DNA of 64,000 nucleotides from Bathymodiolus brooksi. Lineage: Eukaryota > Mollusca > Bivalvia > Mytilida > Modiolidae. The notes under the pieces were generated by a model. It was not told the origin of the DNA. It was given only the letters and a program-made list of their open reading frames with translations, and did not search any database. The stretch is taken from positions 94,508,031 to 94,572,030 of the forward strand of contig OY804584.1 of assembly GCA_963680875.1 (NCBI GenBank). Direction: 5' to 3'. The position numbers and the translations under genes were made by a program. Shown one piece after another: positions 46,150 to 55,358 of this stretch; the first letter of the stretch is position 1, and every line of letters begins with the position of its first letter.

Positions 46150-47338
46150 ACACTATGCACTGCCTGGCGAGTTTGCGGTGAGCGAAGCAATCCTCATTCA
46201 CTGCTATAGTGATTTTAACAGTTCACATAAGCAGACTAACTTCGATGATCACACTGTCTTCAAACGATTCAACTCACATATTAAAATGCAGTAAGTATCC
46301 AATTTCACTGAGTGGCGGGTTAGCGGTGAGCGAAGCAATCCTCATTCACCGCTATAGTGATTTTAACAGTTCACATAAGCAGACTAACTATAGTACGACG
46401 AAATCGTTGTTGAAGTAAAGCCATGTGAAAAATGCAATCCTCATTCAACGTGAACAGCCGCCCAAATTACAATTTACGCAAACTTAACATAACTCCATAC
46501 TGTTTTTCAAACGGTTCAACTCAAATATTAGAATGTAGTAAGTATCCAATTTCACTGAGTGGCGAGTTAGCGGTGAGCGAAGCAATCCTCATTCACCGCT
46601 ATAGTGATTTTAACAGTTCACATAAGCAGACTAGCGTCGATGATCACACTGTCTTCAAACGGTTCAACTCACATATTAAAATGTAGTAAGTATCCAATTT
46701 CACTGCGTGGAGAGTTAGCGGTGAGCGAAGCAATCCTCATTCACCGCTATAGTGATTTTAACAGTTCACATAAGCAGACTAGCGTCGATGATCACACTGT
46801 CTTCAAACGGTTCAACTCACATATTAAAATGCAGTAAGTATCCAATTTCACTGAGTGGCGGGTTAGCGGTGAGCGAAGCAATCCTCATTCACCGCTATAG
46901 TGATTTTAACAGTTCACATAAGCAGACTAGCGTCAATGATCACACTGTCTTCAAACGGTTCAACTCACATATTAAAATGTAGTAAGTATCCAATTTCACT
47001 GAGTGGCGAGTTAGCGGTGAGCGAAGCAATCCTCATTCACTGCTATAGTGATTTTAATAGTTCACATAAGCAGACTAACTTCGATGATCACACTGTCTTC
47101 AAACGGTTCAACTCACATATTAAAATGCAGTAAGTATCCAATTTCACTGCGTGGAGAGTTAGCGGTGAGCGAAGCAATCCTCATTCACCGCTATAGTGAT
47201 TTTAACAGTTCACATAAGCAGACTAACGTCGATGATCACACTGTCTTCAAACGGTTCAACTCAAATATTAAAATGTAGTAAGTATTCAATTTCACTGAGT
47301 GGCGAGTTCGCGGTGAGCGAAGCAATCCTCATTCACCG
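46150..47338. repeat. Left subterminal repeats of element A (148-bp units)
   Basis: About eight units with 148-bp spacing (for example AGCGGTGAGCGAAGCAATCC at 46320, 46569, 46717, 46865, 47013, 47161). One unit contains 46396-46437, a copy of helicase codons (605-646) with a single mismatch. The number of units is about twice that in the right end. Overlapping short frames are repeat artefacts. Confidence 0.9.
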
Positions 47339-47478
47339 CAAGAAAGTTCTAAAATAGTTCATTGACTTAGAATAACTCTGTTTTTCAATGGTATAATTTC
47401 AAAATGAGAATTTAATTATTTACAATATAAGAATATAAATGGATAGCAAAGTAATCACTTTTTTTGTTTAAAATAGAT
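47339..47478. other. Spacer between left repeats and the SGNH gene
   Basis: AT-rich, no feature seen; contains the 3' flank of the SGNH gene. Confidence 0.5.
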
Positions 47479-48213
47479 TTAAAAACATTTTTCTATTACT
47501 ATTTGCTGCAGTTTACGGAGCCACAATTTAGCTAATGTATCAATAGGATGAATTCCATCTTTGTATAAATCTTTGAAATTGTAAGTATATTTTGTTTGAA
47601 TTCTGTTTTGTGAACGTCCACGTCTAACCTTCGAAGCTCGTAATAAATCTAACGAAAAGGGGGGACTTCTGGTTGAATTTATTGAATCAATTTCATCATT
47701 TAAATTTCCAATCTTACCAATTAAAGCCTCATCATCATCTTTAAAAGAATCTGGGTTACTATGATTTTGGTATTCATTTCATAATCGAATAGAAAATACA
47801 GGGCATTGTAAAAAAATAACTTCGGTTGAAGCATTAACTTTCAGAACTTCCCTTTTTATATTTTGCAATTTGTCAACGACATCTGCAACTGAAACGTCTT
47901 CGTCTAAAGACAGATACCTTGTCCTGCGATCAAACTTGGTAAAATCACATGTACCTGTCCAAACCATCAGCAATGGTGATTCCACACCTCTAATAACATC
48001 TAATATTTTCGACAATAGGTGTTTATTGTCACTAGAAGCTCCCTTTTGAAACACTATATCAAAAATATCCTGCCCTCGTTCCACAACTCTTTGCAAGTAA
48101 TTACCCTTGCTGTCGGACATTAGAAAAGCCTTTCTGTGCCGATTTTCGTGGTTCTGTAAATGAAACTCTGTTTCAAAACGGTCTAATTGCTTAGTTAACT
48201 TTCCAAGAGACAT
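47479..48213 (-). pseudogene. SGNH/GDSL-hydrolase-like protein of element A, one internal TGA
   Basis: From ATG 48213 the frame runs to TAA at 47481-47479, 244 codons, interrupted once by TGA at 47781-47779. SGNH blocks are visible: block I MSDSKGNYL (catalytic Ser), a block III-like WTGTCDFT, a strand ending VIFLQCPVFSI, and block V DGIHP with the Asp and His. The family hydrolyses esters. I recall similar short SGNH proteins carried by invertebrate mobile elements, with unknown purpose. The start is chosen because the promoter module GGCGGGAA - CCACGTG - TTATCCA sits directly before it; a frame upstream of it has no ATG. The TGA follows FSIRL, and downstream residues still include block V, so the break looks recent or a sequencing error. 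It is in the same orientation as the DUF6589 gene, 713 bp downstream. Confidence 0.65.
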
Positions 48214-48250
48214 TTTGGATAAACACGTGGAAATTTCCCGCCAAAATGAG
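48214..48250 (-). promoter_or_regulatory. Promoter module of the SGNH gene (E2F-like, CACGTG, TTATCCA)
   Basis: On the minus strand: TTTTGGCGGGAA (E2F-like), then CCACGTG (CACGTG at 48229-48224), then TTATCCA ending two bases before the ATG. The same order and nearly the same spacing occur before the DUF6589 gene. Factor names are inferred from consensus only. Confidence 0.5.
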
Positions 48251-48670
48251 GGCCAAGATAAAAAAAAACAATTTCCGATAAATAATTTCCGGATTTCTTC
48301 ACAATTCAAAAACGAACTGCATATAACCTTCACGAGATCTAACTTGTCAGATGAGGCCAAATATCAACAATCGTAAGGTCTAATTTGAAATTAAATGTAT
48401 GTCTATGAATAGTTTCCTTTAATATTTTTTTATTTCTATCGATTGATTACTAATAGCTTCTCTATTTATTGAAATTTGATTAAGACTCTGCATTGGCTTT
48501 TGATTATATGACTAGCAGGGTTTGTTCGATGTGATAACTTAAATACCTTATCCTTCTTCAATGAGTGCTTGACTACTTTAAGGGAATTAATAATTGCATG
48601 ATAACCAAGCAAAATGTTTTGCGATTATTTGATTAGATAGCTCGCAATATGATTATTACTCGCAATGAAG

Positions 48671-48829
48671 AGGGGGGTGGGGGGTAGGAGGGGTATAATC
48701 CCGAAACTTATTTCTGCCAAATCCCGATTTCAGAGGCCTAATATTGTATGCTCCCGAAATAAAAACACGTCCAGATCTGTAATAATTTTGCTCGTTCCCG
48801 AAATTTCGGCCTTAAAACGACCCCTCCCT
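48671..48829. mobile_element. 159-bp MITE with 8-bp target duplication
   Basis: Ends AGGGGGGTGG and CCCCTCCCT, flanked by CAATGAAG on both sides (48663-48670 and 48830-48837). Rich in CCCGAAA strings. An 8-bp duplication fits hAT-type mobilisation. It lies between the SGNH and DUF6589 genes of element A, so it inserted after them. Confidence 0.75.
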
Positions 48830-51800
48830 CAATGAAGGGTAATTTGTTTTCTATTTTTTTTTTTTTTTTACATAGTTCTTATCTTATCTCATTTGAATTA
48901 TTCCATATTGAAAACTGACTGCACATTACACATCAAGAATAATCCGTCTCCTTTTGTCAAGTCGCTTAGAGAGCTGCTTCATCTTTCCCATATATTTCCC
49001 AGGGAACTTTGGATTTTCGTTATGAACGAAGTTCGGAAAAGCCCTATGTGCTCGATCAGGTGTCTCGGTGAACAGCGCCTCGTCTTTCAGATACGAAAGT
49101 AACTTTTCCACATTAACATCCCTGTTCACATCCCTCCTTCTGTGTCTGTACAATTCATTTTCGATGACTTGTGAATCAAAAACAGAATCCAAAGCCTCGC
49201 CTAACGGACCAACGATCTGACTACATCTTTGTAGTGTGCTGTCTGTATAACGCCCCTTTGCAGAATCAAGCAGGTCTTTATACAGGCGGTTGAGAATTTC
49301 GTTCATGAAATCCAGTGGAAGATTTCTTCCCAGCCCACCCCCGTAATTCACCGTTCTGTTGTGAATCAGATCACTCCTCAACTTGTCGGGCAACCAGCCA
49401 TTGATAGATACCAACAATCGTGCGCTAATATCACATATTTTGGGTGCTTTGTTGAAAAGAAATGCACCAGGTCTACCTTCCAGTGACACATCATTGCCTT
49501 CCCATCCGCCTCTCTTACAGCGTCTCTACGACAAAGAAGGTTTAAACCTACCCAAATGATTCCACGGCTGTAGTTGTAGACATAGTCGGGCTTATCTTTC
49601 TGTGTTGGCTCTTTCTGTGTTGTCTTACCCGTAGATCTTCTAGTCTTTCTTTGTTTTTTAGCAGTTTTGCATGCAGGTTTACAAAACCAGTCGCCTTTCG
49701 GAATATTTGTCATATTCAGACATTTAAGATGGTACCATTCTTTCCCAGTGCATTTTGTACCGGCACTGCAACCTATCATACCCTCCTCATTACCCAAATC
49801 TTGTTGGCATTTGCAATAAGGATACGAATTAGTTTCGTTCTGACATGAATCGCTGCAGAACCAAGTATTTGTGAGGTTATCTACATCCAAACCAGCACAT
49901 GTATAATGGAAGACTTCACCCCTAGTACATTTTCGACCTGCACCACACAAAATGACTTCGTCATCCATATCCTCACCACAACAAAACAATTCTGGGCCTG
50001 TATTGTCATCCGTTTTGAGTGATTCGACATCAAGGCTATGCCAGGTGTTTTGAACTATTTCGGTTACAACTGATTGCAAATAGGTTTGTCTGACATCATC
50101 TGGCGAATTTTCAATGTCGGCAGGTGCATTTACTGGTCTTGCTCCTCTTTCATTCATTTCAAACAATTCCATTGCAAGAAGACAGACATACCCTTCAGTT
50201 GTTAAGCACATTAATTCCCAGGCATGGTTGAAATTATCCGATATATCGGACTTAACTTGCCAATAATTGAAAATATTTTTTAGTTGACATAGGGTGCCCC
50301 TGTCTACTGAGCTGGATCCTTTGAAAAATTCATCGAAATAATCTTGGAGCAATAACATTTCCTTGTGGAATTCCTGTATACCAGGTTCGCACCCTTCTAA
50401 ACGCTCCCATGCATTCAACCCGTTCGTCCGCCCTCTGTGGGCATCATTACCACGCTCACAACTTAGACCATCACCGTAGACTATTGCAGTGTATGGTTTG
50501 TCATCAATGGATGGAATATACCGTTGTAGATTTTCATATATGGTTATTGCCCCTTGAGTTGAAGAGGGGTCAACATCGAAAACACCGAGGTTTATCAATA
50601 TACTTCTTTTTGTTGATTCAGATGAAAACTCGTGTAGGATGTGCGATGTTACACAATCTGTGAAGTTCGTCTTGAACCAGGGTAAATGTCTGACCAAAAT
50701 TCTCCCTACAATAACCTTCATCCGATTTTCAATCATTTCAAAATCATTTGGACTCGGTATATATATATATCAGGAGGCAAATATGCAGCTGTGGGAAGAG
50801 TATTGTCAACCCGCCACTCTAAATGAGAAGTTGGACTTCGATTTATGGCAACATATCCAAGGGCCATATTTAAATATTTGTTTTTAGCCGTTTCTGTTGG
50901 GTGTCTAGTTGTTACTTTCTTTCCAACGTTATCCCAACACATTGTAAATCCTGGCTGTTTTTCAGGCAAATGTTCCTCCTCCATTTCCTCCTCATCGTCT
51001 TCTTGAATAGATTCCGGCTCGTCATCGCTCGGTGGAGATGTTTCATCATCAGAAGATTCCGCCGGGTCCGCCTCGATGTCCTCTTCGTCGTCAGTCTCCA
51101 TCCCGTACGGGAGAGTGTCGTCTGGATTATATGGGATCGTGCCTTCAGTACTTGACGGTTCGTTTACCTCGTCGTCTACATTTGTTACTGTTGCAGCTAA
51201 AGCAACAGGTAACTCTGGTTCAATTTCAACAGCTATTGTTCTTAATTCTGCTGTGGTTAGTTGTTGTTCAATTGTTTGTTTACAAATAACTGCAGCCGAG
51301 TCAAATCCTTGTCGTATCTTGCCCAAAGCTGCCAAGGTGGTATCGTAACCCTTGCACATACCAATTCGAGCAAGCTGTTTCAAAACCTCACGTTTAAGAC
51401 CGCCTCTCCAAAACTGTATGGACATTAAAGTTGGCAAGAAACCTGCTTTTTTGGGCGCTTTTGTATGCAAAATTGAAGCTATTGTGGTCCCAATATGTGG
51501 TTTCAGATTCACATACTTGCCTCTGACTAGGGTTTCTTCATTTGCCTTCGTTGTAACGGTACCTCTTAAAACGTTGAATAAGAGAGGACAAGAAGAACGA
51601 AAATCATTTAATGTTTTACTCCATGAGAACTGTTCTAGGTTAAGGACATTTACCTCCTGAAACAGTGGAAAACTAGCTTCTTGCAGTAAAGTCGATATTT
51701 CTTTGCGAACAATACTCGTAACAACACGTATAAACTGGTTTTTTTATCCTTGTGTCGCAGTATACATTTCCTTTATTGCCCTTTCGTATTGACGAGCTTT

Positions 51801-51929
51801 GATGTTTGAGATAATGGAATCCCATTTTGTCGTTTTTGTTGCCTTCTTTGAAAACAAGCTTCTGACTCCCTTTTTCTGAAAAAAATGAAGTCAGATAGCA
51901 TTATTTCAATAGATAGATTTTTGATATAA

Positions 51930-52200
51930 AGAGATGTTGATAAGGGACCGACCATTTAACTTGCAGGGGGGGTTATGGTTTTTTGTTTCGTTCAGAATTT
52001 TTTTTCGGACAACACGAGAGTTAGAATATTTTTTTATTTTTTTTCAGAATTTAACATTAGGTTATATGACAAAAACTCTAAACCAGATTATTTTTGTTTT
52101 CCTCCACCAAAATCAGAATTTTTTTTTCAGCAACATTGGGAATCAGAATATTTTTTTTATCATCGTTCCATTTCCGTGCGTCCAGTATTACTAGTATTAT
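51930..52200 (+). repeat. Dispersed repeat with T-runs, in intron of the DUF6589 gene
   Basis: Starts GACCGACCATTTAACTTGCA then GGGGGGTTATGG and several CAGAATTTTTTT strings. A repeat by appearance, antisense to the gene; the boundaries are uncertain. Confidence 0.4.
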
Positions 52201-52394
52201 GTAGAGAGTTACCTCCCTTAAAAGAGGACATTTTCAAATTACAATTTCTAACAATTCTACCTATATGCAATAATTTGAGAATTTTTTACGCAAAGAAATT
52301 CAAATCTTACTATGATATCAAACTGTCTTTGTGTTTTAGTAATCTTCAAATTTGCAAGATACCTGATGTGTAGGTTGTACCTTAATTCCCGAGA

Positions 52395-52625
52395 AGGAAT
52401 AGACGTTGTGGTAAAATCGTCTCTGGTTGATCATAAATCCCTGTGGCATCCACATCCATTACAGCAAGAAGTAACAATTTCAACAGCTTACTATACAGTG
52501 TGGGTTTTGGTCATTGTTGAAGGCTGTACGGTAACCTGTTTTTGTGTTTTAATTTAAGTTCAGTTTTCATTCATGTGATGTATTGGTTGTGTCTCATATG
52601 TCACATATCTCATTTTACTTCTACA
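52395..52625 (+). repeat. Dispersed repeat with GTTGAAGGCTGTACGGTAAC
   Basis: Same family as 43255-43455 in opposite orientation: GTGTGGGTTTTGGTCATTGT, then GAAGGCTGTACGGTAACC and TGTGTCTCATATGTCACATA. Resembles a mytilid dispersed repeat I know. Confidence 0.55.
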
Positions 52626-52784
52626 AGTCAAGAAGTTCCGGTTCCGCTACTACTGGCATATGTAATGGGAGCCCTGCCCCTGGTCAAAAACAGTAAATTT
52701 TACCAGCTGTTGGGGAAGTTTCACAATTTGGCCTTTTCATAGTCTTGACCCACTATTGACTCCTTTACATTTAAGAGGGGTGAC

Positions 52785-53110
52785 TGGGTAACGGGAGACA
52801 GTACCGGGAGAAAGGAGACGAGGGGGTAAAGGAGATGCGAGGAAGGAGAAAAGAGAGGATGTGTAAGAAAAAGGTGAAGAGGGTCAAGAGAAAGGCGTAA
52901 GAAAAAGATTGAGAAAGAGGCTCAAAAAGAAAGGGAGAGAAGGGCGAGAGAAAGAAGAGAAGGGGAGAAAGAGGGGCTAGATAAAGAAGAGAAGAGGAGA
53001 AAGAGGGGCTGGATAAAGAAGAGAAGGGGAGAAGAGGGGCGGGAGAAAGAAGAGAAGGGGAGAAAGAGGGGCGGGAGAAAGAAGAGGAGAGAAAGAGGGG
53101 CTGGAGAAGG
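52785..53110 (+). repeat. Polypurine (GA-rich) tract
   Basis: About 325 bases almost free of pyrimidines on the plus strand, with units GAGAAAGAGGGGCKGGATAA and AGAAGAGAAGGGGAG. It lies in the intron of the DUF6589 gene, so the transcript is pyrimidine-rich here. Confidence 0.85.
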
Positions 53111-53591
53111 GAAAATACTAACTTCCCCTCATTTAATAACCCTTGTCGAACGTAACCGGTGCATACACTTAGATGGACTTGTTTTTGGTTTCTATGTCAC
53201 AATGAAATGTACCCCATTAATATTCATAACGGTTATGACTTACCTGGCACGGTGTGCTTGTGATACGAACTTTTTTCGTAGGTGACTTCCGACTGCGGTC
53301 GCTGCGTCTTTTCTGTGACAAGTATGAATCAGTATGTGTCCTTCCCCAAAAATCACTCATGGAGTTGTGGTATCTTGCTGTTTCATTTAACTTTCCTCAG
53401 CATTCTGGACATACAAATTGTCCTGAACGTTTGTTTGGAACTGGCGTGAAGGAAGAACCCGTCATATTTGTCAGTAGATCTCTTGCGCTTTGATTTCCAA
53501 AGCGAACTGGATTTTCAAGAGAAACTCTGTAGAATCCTTTATTATCTCGTTTTTTAGCAAATGCATTGTGACAATTTGCACAAGAAGCCAT

Positions 53592-53629
53592 TGTGGATAA
53601 GACACGTGGTAAAAGCGCGCGAAAAAAAA
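53592..53629. promoter_or_regulatory. 38-bp bidirectional promoter between DUF6589 and helicase genes
   Basis: All that separates the two start codons. Contains TTATCCA (minus strand, next to the ATG), CACGTG (53603-53608) and AAAAGCGCGCGAAAA (53611-53625), which reads as an E2F-like site on either strand. A region this short implies that transcripts overlap or start inside it. Confidence 0.55.
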
Positions 53630-54993
53630 ATGGACGTAGAACGTATTCGTCAGAAATTCGATGCTGCAAAATCTAAACATAATATAGACTTTGAGGCAAA
53701 GGAAGAACAATTAAAGATTGCAATGACAGTAATGAGTGGACGAAATGTTCTAGGTTTACTTCCAACAGGCTACGGGAAAACGTTATGTATGCTCATCCCT
53801 ACCATGCTGTCGGAGGAGAAGTCGATAACTCTTGTTATCTCGCCATTAACATCGCTGATAGATGACCAAATGTGTAGCCTCAAAAGTAAGAACTTCAGCT
53901 GTGCAAAGATATCAGCCATCGGTGATATGGATAATGCTGTGATTTCTGGTACGTATGATTTACAAGTTCCCAGGGCTGATTTAGGATTTTCAGATGTCAA
54001 TAAACATCACAATGAAAAATTGAAAATACTTTAATATCCCAATGAATCCATTGAATCGTTGATATCCCCAACCCACCCCGTTTTACAACTTTTTCCAAAA
54101 GTTCATTATAAATTACAATGATAATAGCTGTGTTTGATTTTCTATGATACTCGCAGTAACGCAGGAAAATTGTTATATTTAAAGTTGAGTATCCCAAATG
54201 AAGCAAAATTGTCGGCATTTTCTTTAAACCAAAAACAGCATGAATACTACGGAAGCGTATAAGGAACATGCAAGTGAAATTTTGTTTATCTGGGCGAGTT
54301 AACTATATCTTACTATCTCGCCACTGCGAGTTAACAAACTTTCTATCTCACCGCGTCGAGATAATCGTCTTTTATTGTCCCTAATATGCTTCCGTACTAT
54401 GTAGGCAAACCAAGTTTACTTTACTATATAAGAAATATTGGCTTCCATGGGAACAATTTATCTCAATGTCTTTATTTTAGCGTTTGCCCAAATTTATTCA
54501 TCTATATTTTCGGCATCGTTATACGCCTGTTTTTTCTATTTATTTTTCAGGAATCACAAATGGGGACTTTTCTTTTGTCTTCTCCTCCCCAGAATCCGTT
54601 TTAAATTCTTTCTGGAAGAGCATATTTTTGTCAAAGAAGTGGCAATCTTGCATGAAATTAATTGCAATTGACGAAGCACATTGTGTATCTGAATGGGGTG
54701 ATGATTTCCGCAAAGAATATCAACAGCTGTTTGAACTAAGAAGTTTTTTTAAGGTTCCGGTTATGGCTTTAACTGCGACATCAACAAAGAAAGTGAAAGT
54801 GGATATAATGGAACATTTACAATTAATGGAAGACAACACCGATGTGATATTCAAGTCACCAGACAAGCCTAACATATTTCTTGAAATTGCAAAAAAGGAA
54901 AGTACAGAATATGAAACTTGTTTAAGCTGGTTAATAGAACATATACGCGTCAAAGGGAGCAATTCTAAAAAGACCATTATATACTGTCGTTGA
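53630..54993 (+). pseudogene. RecQ-like helicase of element A, truncated copy
   Basis: Exon 1 is 53630-53948 (donor TCTG|GTACGT) and exon 2 starts at 54551 (acceptor TTTTTCAG). Motifs are Q-like EEQLKIA, I GLLPTGYGKT, Ia LVISPLTSLIDDQ, II IDEAHCVSEWG (with the RecQ aromatic loop), III ALTATS and IV TIIYCR. The frame meets TGA at 54991-54993 just past the deletion junction, so motifs V and VI and the cysteine tail are lost. The shared segment equals 1-162, where the other copy continues intact. The start is chosen at MDVERIRQKF because it sits next to the bidirectional promoter; an upstream in-frame Met at 53561 would overlap the opposing gene. Confidence 0.8.
53949..54550 (+). other. Helicase intron
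   Basis: A 602-bp GT/AG intron that joins GTGATTTCTG to GAATCACAAATG in frame (S-G-I-T-N). Contains a GAGTTAAC / TATCTCGCC duplicated motif near 54295-54360 and nothing else recognisable. Confidence 0.7.
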
Positions 54994-55125
54994 ACAGGTT
55001 ATACTTGTATAACCTGGTTTGGGTCAGTTTACGCTTTTCATAAAACGCTTCGTGGTTTATTAAGCGTAAACTGACCCAAACCAGGTTATATCGTATAACC
55101 TGTTCAACAATTTCAAATATTCCTT
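54989..55125. repeat. Hairpin, copy 2, left arm truncated
   Basis: Same foldback as 3306-3459 without the outer 17 bases of the left arm. The arms are more complementary here (CTTGTATAACCTGGTTTGGG against CTTGCATAACCTGGTGTGGG in copy 1). Confidence 0.85.
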
Positions 55126-55285
55126 AAATGAAGGAATCCCGTTCCTCTGTTAGAAATTAAGGCATATCAGAAAGTATAAAATAGTTTGCCATTGACCTCT
55201 ACTGTTGCTGGAATGATGCTATCATTGTCTGCATGTATCACCACTAAAGCGTTGAGCTTGATTGCGGCACATCAAGGTACTTCGG

Positions 55286-55358
55286 TCGTCTCTGGCAATA
55301 AAACTGACCGCCACGATATAACTACAATATTGTTGAACGTGACATTAAACACATCTAA
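55286..55358 (+). repeat. SINE tail fragment, copy 2
   Basis: Counterpart of 3620-3692 with no visible difference in the diagnostic tail. Confidence 0.65.

Larger units (their letters stand above)
48926..53591 (-). pseudogene. PHD-finger / DUF6589-type transposase-like protein of element A, two exons, broken
   Basis: Exon 1 (53591-53244) encodes two CxxC pairs (CANCHNAF... CPEC), a zinc-finger-like N-terminus. The intron (53243-51876) has GTAAGT and TTTTTTCAG borders. Exon 2 (51875-48926) encodes about 980 codons. In order: a helical region with FWRGGLKREVLKQLARIGMC, an acidic stretch, CWDNVGKKVTTRHPT, GRILVRHLPWFK, YGDGLSCERGND, two C4HC3 PHD fingers (near 49990-49670), RREADGK-type sequence, and GRNLPLDFMNEILNRLYKD. 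These blocks are what I know from DUF6589 proteins; the Asp residues in CWDNV, YGDG and PLDF are candidates for a DDE-like site (inference). Lesions: TGA 53399-53397, TAA 51746-51744, one extra AT in an AT run at 50758-50770, and one lost base near 49420. PHD fingers could read histone tails for target choice. Confidence 0.7.
45499..54991. mobile_element. Element A, left 9.5 kb: RecQ helicase / PHD-DUF6589 / SGNH DNA element
   Basis: Left terminus TAGTCCTATAATATATGACC, a long inverted repeat (45499-46149), 148-bp subterminal repeats, then three genes: SGNH-like (minus), PHD-DUF6589 (minus) and helicase (plus). It breaks off at 54991 inside the helicase, where a deletion joins it to the hairpin. 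The missing part is represented by 163-2028. Reassembled length is 11,359 bp. A DDE-type transposase is plausible for the DUF6589 protein. Among named superfamilies I would compare first with Academ, some of whose members I recall as encoding a helicase. However, Academ is remembered with 3-4 bp target duplications, against 9 bp here. Confidence 0.8.

Noticed and set aside
46150..47338. CRISPR-like array
   Set aside because: Units are 148 bp with no distinct spacers, in an animal genome, and mirrored at the other end of the element.
43017..53399. Reassignment of TGA to tryptophan
   Set aside because: Tempting because one TGA replaces a conserved Trp, but the helicase uses TGG for all its Trp codons and ends at TGA, and other genes have TAA breaks and frameshifts too.
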